Origin: Marvinbryantia formatexigens
Lineage (GTDB): Bacteria; Bacillota; Clostridia; Oscillospirales; Ruminococcaceae
DNA: 64,000 bases
Assembly: GCA_021771035.1 (NCBI GenBank)
Contig: JAETPU010000003.1
Span: 124,001-188,000 of the forward strand
Direction: 5' to 3'
Shown: piece after piece, positions 16,015-24,589 of the stretch
How positions within the stretch are numbered: position 1 is the first letter of the stretch
How the letters are laid out: each line of letters starts with the position of its first letter
Notes under the pieces: generated by a model
The model's database searches: none
What the model saw: only the letters and a program-made list of their open reading frames with translations
Told to the model about the DNA's origin: nothing
Translations under genes and position numbers: made by a program

Positions 16015-16491
16015 TTGCCATGCCAAGACCAGGCGCCGATCCCGGAGGAACTCCAGGAACAGCTGAACCTGCTGGAAAATTCCCAGGGGCTGATCCGGAC
16101 CATCCTGCTGGGAATCGCCCTGCAATACAAGGCCCTGGACGTTCAAAAATGCCTGCTCCTTAACAGCGCCCAACGACCCCAGGGATCACCGCCGGATGCC
16201 TGCCCGGATCCCAAATCCATTCAAATCGCGGCCTCTTTGATTGTTCTGTGCGCGCTCTTCGGCTTTCAAAAGCAGGCGGACACCATTGCCTGTCAAACGG
16301 CCCAGGCCGGCGGCTGTCCGGACTGGACTGAGCCTAAGCTCAACGCCACGGTCATTCTGGTGGCGCTTCTGAGGCTGTGCCGGCTGGCGGCCTCCCCCGC
16401 TGGAGAAGCTGACGCAGACAGCGCGCCGGAGCCCGACAGGTTCCGTGAGGAAAACGAAGAGCTGGAACTTTTGGGAGAGCCTGCCATATAA
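16015..16491 (+). CDS. Uncharacterised helical protein, 158 residues
   Basis: Starts at TTG 16015, with AAGGAGG at 15999-16005 nine bases earlier. The first 45 residues form an amphipathic helical region (EELQEQLNLLENSQGLIRTILLGIALQY). Two hydrophobic helices follow (IQIAASLIVLCALFGFQ, about 67-83, and ATVILVALLRLCRLAA, about 110-125), then an acidic tail rich in Glu/Asp. Cysteines occur throughout. I do not recognise the family. The perfect inverted repeat just upstream suggests specific regulation. The downstream small gene at 16828 is on the same strand but 336 bases away. Confidence 0.6.
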   Translation: MPCQDQAPIPEELQEQLNLLENSQGLIRTILLGIALQYKALDVQKCLLLNSAQRPQGSPPDACPDPKSIQIAASLIVLCALFGFQKQADTIACQTAQAGGCPDWTEPKLNATVILVALLRLCRLAASPAGEADADSAPEPDRFREENEELELLGEPAI

Positions 16492-16827
16492 TTTTATTGT
16501 TTTAACGGCAGCCGGTACTTTTTTGCGGCCCTGTTCCTCTCAAACATCCGCACATTCCAAAGCCGGGCTCAGCTGAGCCCGGCTTAGTTCATACAGCAAG
16601 TACGCAGACACCTGGGAATGGTTTTGGGCCTGCTTTTTTAACTCCCAATCTTCTCCGGGAATAGAACCGGGTTCCCCGGGAAAACTGCTTTCAGGTCCGG
16701 CTGTTCTGACAGCCGCCGTCAACGCATCTTTGCAACGCACGGCCCCATCGGCCCGGAAAACCCAGGCGCTCTTTGGGCCCAGTCCGGCTGTGCCGACCGG
16801 TGCAGTTCCCAGAAAGGAAGGATTTAT
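16492..16827. other. Intergenic region with a 24-base perfect palindrome
   Basis: AGCCGGGCTCAG and CTGAGCCCGGCT meet without a loop at 16561-16584. No T run follows on either strand, so it is a weak terminator candidate at best. The rest shows no gene. Confidence 0.5.
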
Positions 16828-17112
16828 ATGGCGAAAAAGGGTATGAAACGTCCTGAGAGAACCCACACACAGCCCCGTAACGATACGGCGCCTGTGCCCG
16901 AAATCCAAGGCAAGGCAAAACACGGGAAGGAACCCGCCAACCCCATCATCGCGGGCACTCAGCCGCCCCGGCAGAAGGTCTATCACCAAACCCCCAGCAC
17001 CAGGCGCAGGGCCGAGCGGCCCATCTCCGAGGTGTACTCTGTCATTGACAATGATTTGGCCCGGGATAACCTGGAAAACCATAGCACCGCCGCAGATCTG
17101 GAGGATTTATAA
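16828..17112 (+). CDS. Small basic Pro-rich protein, 94 residues, unknown
   Basis: Starts at ATG 16828 after AAAGGAAGGATTTAT. The product is hydrophilic, basic and probably disordered: it opens MAKKGMKRPERTHTQPRND, has a PVPEIQGKAKHGKEPANPII centre with several prolines and a C-terminal acidic segment (SEVYSVIDNDLARDNLE). No known motif. Its strong ribosome binding site, length and terminator 150 bases downstream support it as a real gene. I believe similar small proteins occur in related Clostridia but cannot verify that here. No function is proposed. Confidence 0.65.
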   Translation: MAKKGMKRPERTHTQPRNDTAPVPEIQGKAKHGKEPANPIIAGTQPPRQKVYHQTPSTRRRAERPISEVYSVIDNDLARDNLENHSTAADLEDL

Positions 17113-17260
17113 TCCGGTTTTTCCGAACCTGGAACACCCTGACAGCATGGATAGTACCGACTATCCGGCAATAGGGCGCTTGCTTCAAAAGGCCTTTTGC
17201 CCAAAGGCCCATCAGGCCGTTTTGATTCTGCGGCGAAACACGCTGCCACATTGTCAAACT

Positions 17261-17302
17261 AAAAGGATTGGAGACGCCCGCGGGTTCTCCAATCCTTTTT
17301 AA
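17261..17302 (+). terminator. Terminator between the 94-residue gene and the AKR gene
   Basis: AAAAGGATTGGAGA and TCTCCAATCCTTTT arms with a GC-rich loop. T and A tracts flank both sides, so it can act in both directions between convergent genes. Confidence 0.85.
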
Positions 17303-17392
17303 AAACTGAGTTTCAAATTGCCGCGCAAATGTGCCGGCATTGACCGGGGGAGCCCTATCCCCCACAGGACACCAAGCGCTGCGGGGCTGGCT

Positions 17393-18541
17393 TTATTTTC
17401 CGAACAGCCGCGCGGCCTGCTCCATCTTAGCGATAATGTCCGTGCCAAAGGGGCAGTTTTTCATACAGGCCCCGCAGGCGACGCACTCCCCGGCGTGGTG
17501 CTCCAGCAGGTCATAGTGATCCTGCACCGTCTCGGGTACGCCGCCCTTGGCCTGTGCCAAATCCAGGTACTTGTTGACGGCCGCAATGGGGATCCCCACC
17601 GTACAGGGCGCGCAGTGCCCGCAGTACATACAATGTCCCTGAAAGGAAGCCCTGGGCGCCATGGATAAAACCTCGCTGTAATCCCGCTGGGCCGCTGAGG
17701 CCGTACAGGCAGCAGCCGCCTCGAGGACCTCCTGGGGACTTGCCATCCCGCCCAGCACACTGGCCACCGCCGGACGATCCAGACAGTAACTGATGCACTG
17801 CACCGGCGTCATGGCCTTGCCAAAGGGGGACTGATCCCCCAGCAGGAGCCCGCCCGCAAAGGGCTTCATCACCGTGAGCGCCACACCGGCGTTCTGGCAC
17901 TCCTGGTACAGCCGCTCCCGGTTGGGATCAATACCCCTGTAAACCCGATCGTAGCTCTCCCTCTCAAAGAGCACATCGATGTTATCGCTGGGCGGCAGCA
18001 TATCATAGGCAGGGTTGATGCTGAATAATATGACGTCAATTTTTCCGCTCCTGGCCGCGGCGAGCGCCACGTCCGGGTTGTGGGTAGACAGCCCCGTACT
18101 GCGGATTTTCCCCTGTTCTCTGAGCATGAGGATATACTCAAAGATTTCCCCCTCCAGGATATTTCTAAAATCCTCAAGCTCATCGCTGTAGTGAATCATT
18201 CCCACATCCACATACTGTGTCCCCAGATCCTCAAGCAGGCTTTCGAAGGACGCCTTGACTTCCCCCAGTTCCCTGGTTCGGCAGTACTGTCCATCCTTCC
18301 AGGCGCTGCACAGATGCCCCTGGATAACGGCACGCTCCCTGGGAATGCCCTTGAGCGCCTCCCCCAAATGGCGGCGCGCCCTGGGATCCGAGGTATACAT
18401 ATCAAAAAAGTTGATTCCGGACCGAATAGCGGTATTCAGAATCTGAAGGCTCTCCTCCAGGGACTTGCCCTCATAGCCCTCACATCCCATTCCGACGGCG
18501 CTCACTTGGATTCCGGTTCTCCCTAACTTGCGGTATTCCAT
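17393..18541 (-). CDS. Aldo/keto reductase with C-terminal 4Fe-4S domain
   Basis: 382-residue cytoplasmic oxidoreductase. An N-terminal AKR (beta/alpha)8 barrel begins EYRKLGRTGIQVSAVGMG and carries the NFFDMYTSDP segment with the family's Asp and Tyr; the lysine-containing strand is replaced by AVIQGHLCSAW, so the usual catalytic tetrad is not fully conserved. The C-terminal part has two Cys clusters, CMYCGHCAPC (about 304-313) and CVACGACMKNCPF (353-365), typical of ferredoxin-like domains in anaerobe AKRs. The start is ATG 18541, with GAAAGGGGTG upstream. Fe-S clusters imply strictly anaerobic redox chemistry; the substrate is unknown. Confidence 0.88.
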   Translation of the reverse strand: MEYRKLGRTGIQVSAVGMGCEGYEGKSLEESLQILNTAIRSGINFFDMYTSDPRARRHLGEALKGIPRERAVIQGHLCSAWKDGQYCRTRELGEVKASFESLLEDLGTQYVDVGMIHYSDELEDFRNILEGEIFEYILMLREQGKIRSTGLSTHNPDVALAAARSGKIDVILFSINPAYDMLPPSDNIDVLFERESYDRVYRGIDPNRERLYQECQNAGVALTVMKPFAGGLLLGDQSPFGKAMTPVQCISYCLDRPAVASVLGGMASPQEVLEAAAACTASAAQRDYSEVLSMAPRASFQGHCMYCGHCAPCTVGIPIAAVNKYLDLAQAKGGVPETVQDHYDLLEHHAGECVACGACMKNCPFGTDIIAKMEQAARLFGK

Positions 18542-18787
18542 CCTGTTTGTGCACCCCTTTCTCTGTTCTGCGGCTGCCCGCACGGCCTGTCTTTTTCTCT
18601 ATTTTGTACCAGCGTCCGGCACAAGTCAAGACCCCGGCCCTCTTTAGGGCCCCGGCATTGCCCTGTACACGGTGCGGCACCTCCCACAGCGGACCCCTTT
18701 CCCCGGTTTCCGCTTCAAAAAATCCACAGGCCATCCTGAAAAAGCACCCAAATTCAGCAGGAATCGTGTTCCCTGTTGGGAAATTTG

Positions 18788-19720
18788 TGGTACAATATTC
18801 GCGTGGAACGCGAATATACAATCATCTAAAGATGATATGCACCGGCGTGAAGGCACGGCCGGTGTTTAGCAAAGCCAAACCGCAAAACTTCCCGGTTCCT
18901 TCAGGTTTTGTGGTACAATGTTCACGCAGGGCGTGAACATCTTGGAGTTTTACTTGCCGGTCAAACAACGACCGGCATTCAGCCAAGGCTGAACCGCAAA
19001 ACGTCCCGGTTCATTCAGGCTTTATGGTATAATAAACGCAAATAGGGATAAAAACGGCCAGCGCCGTTTTTACAGATGCGTTTCTTTTACCGTTCTGGCA
19101 GCAAGCCGATAGGCGGCTTGTATTTATGGTACAATGTTCACGCAGGGCGTGAACATCTTGGAGTTTCGCTTGCCGGTCAAACAGCGACCGGCATTCAGCT
19201 GTCGCTGAAACGCGAAACGTCCCGGTTGGTACTAAAATTGTGGTATAATAACCTCACGCCGTGATCTGAAGCGTAGCTGTAGACTGCGTAGGCGTAGTTT
19301 AGAATAAAATTCCGAACTACAGAGAGAACATGAACCACGGGTATGAAAGCTCCGCTTTCTTTTTTTTTGGTATAATAAACGCAAATAGCGGTAAAAACGG
19401 CATTGGCCGTTTTTGCAGATGCGTTTCTTTTACCGTACTGGTAGCAAGCCGATAGACGGCTTGCATTTATGGTATAATGTTCGCAATCTTGCGAACATTA
19501 GGGAATTTCGCTTGCCGGTCAAGCAGCCGCCGGCATTCAGCTGTCGCTCAAGCGCAATACGTCCCGGCTGCTTCTAAAATTATGGTATCATGTTCGCAGA
19601 AGCTGCGGATATGCAATTCTCTTCGAGAATTCGGGAGTTTCCCTCACCGGCCCGAAGGCAAGGCCGGTGTTTGACAAAGCCAAAGCGCAAAACACCCCGG
19701 TCGCTCCAAGCTTTAGAGCA
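18788..19720 (+). repeat. Tandem array of eight promoter-like structured units
   Basis: No gene. Eight units begin with an extended -10 (TGG followed by TACAAT, TATAAT or TATCAT): U1 18788, U2 18911, U3 19025, U4 19127, U5 19241, U6 19368, U7 19470, U8 19583. Family A is U1, U2, U4, U7 and U8; U2, U4 and U7 are 114, 114 and 113 bases. Each has a palindrome right after the -10 (GTTCACGC and GCGTGAAC in U2/U4; ATTCGCG/CGCGAAT in U1; TGTTCGCAA/TTGCGAACA in U7), then GCCGGTC/GACCGGC-type and TTCAGC/GCTGAA hairpins enclosed by a closing stem. Family B (U3, U6) is 102 bases each, with nested AAACGCA/TGCGTTT and AAAACGG/CCGTTTT stems and a CAAGCCG/CGGCTTG hairpin. U5 is a third type ending in an intrinsic terminator. 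Confidence 0.85.
19345..19368 (+). terminator. Intrinsic terminator inside the unit array (end of U5)
   Basis: GAAAGC, TCC, GCTTTC and nine T residues. It ends about 100 bases after the U5 -10 box, so U5 could make a discrete small RNA. Confidence 0.8.
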
Positions 19721-19914
19721 ATATCATCCGACGCCATTACCGGAGAACGGCTTTAGACGGTTATAAGAACCGTTTATTTTATTGTGACGGGAGCCTTTTC
19801 AGCCCTGCGGCTTCCGTATCCCCATTCCGCCGATCCGGATCCTATCAGAAAATTTTACCGGACAGGCCCCATCGATAACTGGGCCCGTCCGCTGAAACAC
19901 AGGAGGTACCAGCC

Positions 19915-22326
19915 TTGAATTTTACCGCAAACATTGCAGGCAAGCCCAAAAAATTCCGGGAAACCCGCTGTCCTCTCCAGGCCTTCCTATTGGCACTGGG
20001 AATCGCCGTCCTGATTTTCCTGCCCTTTGTGCTTTTGGGGCGGGGGTATTTCACCTTTTTCGGGGACTTTAACGTCCAGCAGATCCCCTTTTATAAGCTG
20101 GCCCATGAGGCTGTGCGTTCCGGGGAACTGGGCTGGAACTGGTATACGGATTTGGGCGTCAATTTTATTGGCTCCTACAGCTTCTATCTGCTGTTCAGCC
20201 CGTTTTTCTGGCTGACGCTGCCCTTTCCCACCGCGTTTGTGCCCTACCTGATGGCGCCGCTGCTGGTGCTGAAAATGGCCTGCGCCGCCTTTACCTCCTG
20301 CCTATACTTACAGCGTTTCGTGAAAAACCGCAGCTACGCGGTCATCGGCGCGCTTCTGTATGCCTTCTCCGGGTTTTCCATCTACAATATCTTCTTTAAC
20401 CATTTCCATGAGGCAATCGTCTTTTTCCCGCTGATGCTCTGGGGCCTGGAAAAGCTGGTGATGGAAGATAAACGCGGATTCTTTGCCATGGCCGTCTTAG
20501 TAAACGCCGTGGTCAACTATTGGTTCTTTATCGGGGAAGTGGTTTTTACCATCCTGTATTTCCTGCTGCGCTGCTTCTCCCATGACTGGCGCATGACCTT
20601 AAAAAAATTCGGCTGGTGTTTTTTGGAGGCTGTCCTGGGGCTTCTGGGCGCTATGTTTGCGTTTTTACCCTCAGTGATGGCCATTATGGGCAATCCCCGG
20701 ACCACCTCGGATAAACTGCTCAGCGGCTGGAGTTTCTGGCTGTACTCCAACACCGAGCGGTACCCGGCTATCTTCCACGCGCTGTTTTTCCCGCCGGAAG
20801 TACCCAGCCGGCCCAGCTTTTTCCCGGATCACGGCGCAAAGTGGTCCTCCCTGGCCTGCTGGCTGCCCTTATTCAGTATGTCCGGCGTCATCGCCTACCT
20901 GCGCGCCAAGAAAAAGAGCTGGCTGACCCGCGCCATCGTGCTGTTCACCGTGATGGCCTGTATCCCGGGGCTGAACAGCCTGTTTATCCTGCTCAACGAC
21001 TCCTACTATACCCGCTGGTTCTATATGTTTTCCCTGCTGCTCTCCCTGGCAACCATCCTGGCTCTGGAGGGCAGAAACGAGGAATTCAACTGGTCGCGCA
21101 GTACGGTCATCACCGGCTCCATCATTGTGGGCACCATTTTGATTATCGGGCTCACGCCCAAGATCAAGGACGGTTCCCTGGCTTTAGGGCTGATGAAATA
21201 TCCGGACAAATTCCTGGTGAACTCCGCTATCGCGCTGTTTGCCATGGTACTGCTGATTATCCTGGTGTTCTATTACCGGCGCCATCCAAAGTTTCTCACC
21301 TTTACCGCCCTCTCCCTGAGCGTGGTGTGCGTGGTATCCGGCGTCAGCTTTATCGCCATGGGCAAACAGCACTCGGATACCCAGGAGATGCTCATCGACA
21401 CCGCCCTGGAAGGACGCTACCAGCTGCAGCTGGACGACACCGTCTTCGCCCGGTCGGACTTCTATCAGTGTATGGACAACCTGGGGATGTTCTGGCACCT
21501 GCCCAATATCCAGGCCTTCCACAGCGTGGTACCGGTATCTATCATGGATTTTTATCCCTTTGTGGGGGTAAAACGGGATGTCTCCTCAAAACCTGAGGCG
21601 GAATACTATCAGCTGCGCTCCCTGCTGTCCGTACGGTGGCTCTTCGTCAAGGAGAGCGCGGAAGGCGGTTCCCCTGTCACCGGATTTCGTCTGTATTCCC
21701 GCCAGAACGGCTATAAAATTTATGAAAATGAAAACTTTCTGCCCATGGGCTTTACCTATGACAGCTATCTCACCCGCAGCGAGGTGGAGACCCTGGCGGA
21801 GGGCGGGCGCTCTATGGCCATGATTTACTCCATGGTCCTGGAGGATGAGGACGTCTCCAAATGCTCGGATGTCCTTTCCCATTCCACGAACCCAATCCCC
21901 TCCATGGAGTACCGGGACTATGTTCAGGAGGTTGAGCAGCGCCGGCAAACCTGCGCGGATTCTTTCCAGACAACCAAGGAGGGTTTTTCCTCCACGATCA
22001 CCCTGTCCCGGGAAAATTATGTGTTCTATTCCGTCCCCTATGACGAGGGCTGGAGCGCCACGGTCAACGGACAGCCGGCCGAGATTATCAAATCCAATGT
22101 GGGCTTTATGGCGGTGCGCGCACCCGCGGGGGCCAACACCATCACCTTTACCTATACCACACCGGGGCTGAAGCTGGGGACGGCAGTGTCCGCCGGGGCT
22201 ATTTTGATTCTCATCGGATATACCGTTCTGTGCTCCCGCAGGCGCCGCCGGGCAGCAGTACCTGCTTGGCAGGACGAGCTCTCCGAACCTGTACCGGAGG
22301 CCCAGGACGATTCCTCCCGGGATTAA
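19915..22326 (+). CDS. YfhO-family multi-pass membrane protein
   Basis: 803-residue membrane protein with about twelve hydrophobic helices, starting at TTG 19915 after AGGAGG. The first external loop holds FFGDFNVQQIPFYKLAHEAVRSGELGWNWYTDLGVNF, a signature of the YfhO family (GT-C fold; B. subtilis YfhO is linked to glycosylation of lipoteichoic acid). An acidic residue pair in that loop would be the catalytic region. After residue about 480 comes a large extracytoplasmic domain (YQLQLDDTVFARSDFYQC) with the family's PYDEGWSATVNGQ motif, then a final helix and a charged cytoplasmic tail. Likely role: sugar transfer from a polyprenyl-phosphate donor to a cell-envelope polymer. It is the first gene downstream of the unit array. 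Confidence 0.88.
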   Translation: MNFTANIAGKPKKFRETRCPLQAFLLALGIAVLIFLPFVLLGRGYFTFFGDFNVQQIPFYKLAHEAVRSGELGWNWYTDLGVNFIGSYSFYLLFSPFFWLTLPFPTAFVPYLMAPLLVLKMACAAFTSCLYLQRFVKNRSYAVIGALLYAFSGFSIYNIFFNHFHEAIVFFPLMLWGLEKLVMEDKRGFFAMAVLVNAVVNYWFFIGEVVFTILYFLLRCFSHDWRMTLKKFGWCFLEAVLGLLGAMFAFLPSVMAIMGNPRTTSDKLLSGWSFWLYSNTERYPAIFHALFFPPEVPSRPSFFPDHGAKWSSLACWLPLFSMSGVIAYLRAKKKSWLTRAIVLFTVMACIPGLNSLFILLNDSYYTRWFYMFSLLLSLATILALEGRNEEFNWSRSTVITGSIIVGTILIIGLTPKIKDGSLALGLMKYPDKFLVNSAIALFAMVLLIILVFYYRRHPKFLTFTALSLSVVCVVSGVSFIAMGKQHSDTQEMLIDTALEGRYQLQLDDTVFARSDFYQCMDNLGMFWHLPNIQAFHSVVPVSIMDFYPFVGVKRDVSSKPEAEYYQLRSLLSVRWLFVKESAEGGSPVTGFRLYSRQNGYKIYENENFLPMGFTYDSYLTRSEVETLAEGGRSMAMIYSMVLEDEDVSKCSDVLSHSTNPIPSMEYRDYVQEVEQRRQTCADSFQTTKEGFSSTITLSRENYVFYSVPYDEGWSATVNGQPAEIIKSNVGFMAVRAPAGANTITFTYTTPGLKLGTAVSAGAILILIGYTVLCSRRRRRAAVPAWQDELSEPVPEAQDDSSRD

Positions 22327-22375
22327 CGGACGCCAACCGGTTTTTCGGATAAGGACCGACGGCTCTTAAACCATC

Positions 22376-22414
22376 ATGGGCCCTGCCGCAGCGCAACGCT
22401 GCGGCAGGGCCCAT
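22376..22414. terminator. Bidirectional terminator between yfhO and the M42 gene
   Basis: Perfect 18-base-pair stem from ATGGGCCCTGCCGCAGCG and its complement around CAA. T-rich sequence on the far side is weak, but the stem is very stable. Confidence 0.75.
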
Positions 22415-22566
22415 TTGCTGTCACCTCAGCTTCTATCGTCAGCCAAAGTGGATTTAGAAACCGTCCTTCTTTCAAGGGACGCCGTATCACCGGATCAAGA
22501 ATAAACGAACCGCATCCCACAGACTCATAGATTTTCCACAATCCTCGGGTGAACAAGTGGAAAACC

Positions 22567-23625
22567 CTAATCCTCCAAAAACGCCTCAATCAGCCTCAGC
22601 GTATTTTTCGCCCCGTCCACATGGGAACGCTCATAGCCGTGGGAGGCATATACGCCCGCGCCGATGAGGGCGTGCCGCACGTCATTTCCCGCCCGCAGCG
22701 CCATATCGGCGTCGGAGCCGTAAAAGGGGTACACGTCCACCGCGTAATCCACGCCTCGCCGTTTCGCCGCGGCAATCAGAGCGCTGACCATCTCATAGTT
22801 ATAGGGACCGGTGCTGTCCTGAGCGCAGATGGAAACCTGATCCTCCCGGCAGGTGAGCCCATCTCCCACGCAGCCCATATCCACACACAGAAATTCCGTC
22901 ACATCCGCGGGAATCGAAGCCGCTCCGCCGTGCCCCACCTCCTCAAACACCGTCACGTGCAGGTACACCCGGCGTTTGAGCGATACTGCGTCCTCCTTGA
23001 GATGCCTGGCATAGGCCAGCAGAATCGCTACGCTCAGCTTGTCATCCAAAAAACGGCTCTTGAGATACCCGCTGGAAGTCACCGTGGTGCGGGGATCCAC
23101 AAAGATGTAGTCCCCCACCTGGATGCCCAAATCCCGGATCTCCTGGGCGGTGTAGGCCTTTTCATCCACCACCACTTCCATCGTGTCAAAGGTGCGTTTT
23201 TTGGCAGCGAACTCCTCATTGACATGGACAGAGGCATTTTTCAGCTGAAAGGTTCCGCTGTAGCGCCTGCCGTCCCGGGTGAGGATTTGGCAGTTCTCCG
23301 CCTCGATATTATTGGGGCTCAGCCCGCCTACGCTGCAGAAGCTCAGCCGCCCGGATTCTCCAATCCTGGTCACCATGGCGCCCAGGGTATCCACATGGCA
23401 GGACAGGAGCAGACCCTCGCCTCCCGCCGGGCCGCCCAGTTCCACCAGAACGCCGCCCTTCACTGTATATTGCGGGTCATAGCCGAAGCTGCGCAGCTGC
23501 TCCATCACATACTCAGTGGCCTCCCGGGTATAGCCGGAGGGGCTGTCAATGGCGCAGAGGGCCTTTAGCTGGCTGACAATCTCTAAAATCTGCGGATCGG
23601 TGCACGTTTCAATCTGAAAACTCAT
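22567..23625 (-). CDS. M42-family metallo-aminopeptidase
   Basis: 352-residue cytoplasmic peptidase of the M42 (glutamyl aminopeptidase/TET) family with a dinuclear metal site. Visible ligands: His77 and Asp79 in LLLSCHVDTLG, the bridging Asp in SRFLDDK (194-195), catalytic Glu228/Glu229 in VFEEVGHG, Asp249 in CVDMG and a late His near 329 in ASHGYERS. The inserted beta domain lies between residues about 85 and 185. Length is normal. It probably trims peptides during amino-acid fermentation or protein turnover. The next gene upstream on the same strand (sugar-isomerase-like) ends about 90 bases away, so they may form an operon. Confidence 0.9.
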   Translation of the reverse strand: MSFQIETCTDPQILEIVSQLKALCAIDSPSGYTREATEYVMEQLRSFGYDPQYTVKGGVLVELGGPAGGEGLLLSCHVDTLGAMVTRIGESGRLSFCSVGGLSPNNIEAENCQILTRDGRRYSGTFQLKNASVHVNEEFAAKKRTFDTMEVVVDEKAYTAQEIRDLGIQVGDYIFVDPRTTVTSSGYLKSRFLDDKLSVAILLAYARHLKEDAVSLKRRVYLHVTVFEEVGHGGAASIPADVTEFLCVDMGCVGDGLTCREDQVSICAQDSTGPYNYEMVSALIAAAKRRGVDYAVDVYPFYGSDADMALRAGNDVRHALIGAGVYASHGYERSHVDGAKNTLRLIEAFLED

Positions 23626-23714
23626 AATAGTCCCCTTTCATCTGTCAAAACCGGTTGAGCCCCGGTACTGGAAATCTGCCCGGAAGGGTATTCCCGAGCC
23701 CGCCGGACCGAAGC

Positions 23715-24509
23715 TCACCGGATGGCGCCGGTATAACCCTGCACCAGTCCCCGGGGCGTTACCGGCACGCCGCCCCGGCTGTATTCATTGGGTTCAAACA
23801 AAATGGGCCCGGTGTAGCCATGGGCCAGCAGCGTCTGATGGATTGCCCGGAACGGGACGATCCCATCCCCGGGAGTCCAATGCTTTTCATTGACGCCGTC
23901 ATAGTCGGAGATATGGGTGGTGATAATCACATCCGCCATCTGCCGGGCAAATTCCTCAGGGGTCTGCAGGGTGAGGTGGTTGGTATCAAAGCACACGCCG
24001 GCGCCCGGCACCTGGGAGAGTATCCAGCGCATTTCCTGGGCACAGTTGCCAAGGCAGGTTCTGGGCAGCTCCTCCACAGCCAGCGTGATTCCCAATTCCC
24101 CAAGCGCCTGGGCAATAACCCGCAGGGACCGGACCGACGCCTGCAGGCAGCGGCGGCGATCCTGTGCGGGAATGGGCTCATAGGAGGCGTGAATCACCAT
24201 CCGCAGCGCGCCGAGCCCGCCGGTGAGCTTTACAAACCGCAGCACCTTTTCCTGGGCTTTTTGCCGGATTTCCTCGTTTGGGCAGGCAATATCCACCGTT
24301 TCCCCAAAGGGCAGGTGAACGGAAAAAATCTCCATGGAATGTTCCCGGATTGTATCCAGGGCCGCCGGCAAAAGTGCCCTCTGGCTCTCATAATCCTCAT
24401 TCAGGCACAGCTCCAGGCCAGTAATCCCGGCGCTTTTGATTTCTTCCAGCTTCCCCAGCCAGCAGTCCGCGCCGCCCAGGGAAGTGGAGAGGCCATAGGC
24501 CAGTTCCAT
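23715..24509 (-). CDS. TIM-barrel sugar phosphate isomerase/epimerase family protein
   Basis: 264 residues of the xylose isomerase-like/AP endonuclease 2 TIM barrel. Metal-ligand candidates occur at strand ends: GLELCLN, FSVHLPFGE, VIHASYEPI, LAVEELPRT, VCFDTNHL, THISDYDG and ILFEPNEY. This set of Glu, His and Asp residues matches the divalent-metal site of sugar epimerases (tagatose epimerase, IolE/IolI-like). The substrate cannot be told. It follows a flavin-reductase-like gene on the same strand across a weak hairpin, and precedes the M42 peptidase. Confidence 0.82.
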   Translation of the reverse strand: MELAYGLSTSLGGADCWLGKLEEIKSAGITGLELCLNEDYESQRALLPAALDTIREHSMEIFSVHLPFGETVDIACPNEEIRQKAQEKVLRFVKLTGGLGALRMVIHASYEPIPAQDRRRCLQASVRSLRVIAQALGELGITLAVEELPRTCLGNCAQEMRWILSQVPGAGVCFDTNHLTLQTPEEFARQMADVIITTHISDYDGVNEKHWTPGDGIVPFRAIHQTLLAHGYTGPILFEPNEYSRGGVPVTPRGLVQGYTGAIR

Positions 24510-24541
24510 AACTCAATACCGCCTTTCCTAAGGTCATAGGG

Positions 24542-24567
24542 AAAGCCGGGGATGAGCCCCGGCCTTT
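24542..24567 (-). terminator. Weak hairpin between the flavin reductase and epimerase genes
   Basis: GCCGGGG, a five-base loop and CCCCGGC. Only a short T stretch follows on either strand, so it may attenuate rather than stop transcription. Confidence 0.45.
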
Positions 24568-24589
24568 CTTGGATTCATGGATTCCGGTG

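Noticed and set aside
14455-17112. cas genes near the CRISPR array
   Set aside because: None of the neighbouring proteins shows Cas1, Cas2, Cas3, Cas5, Cas7 or Cas8c features.
18788-19720. The unit array as a CRISPR or integron attC array
   Set aside because: Units are not short identical repeats with unique spacers, and there are no cassettes with genes between them. Promoter-like boxes open each unit instead.
22549-23568. 339-codon plus-strand frame over the M42 peptidase
   Set aside because: Antisense to a peptidase with all metal ligands; no ribosome binding site.
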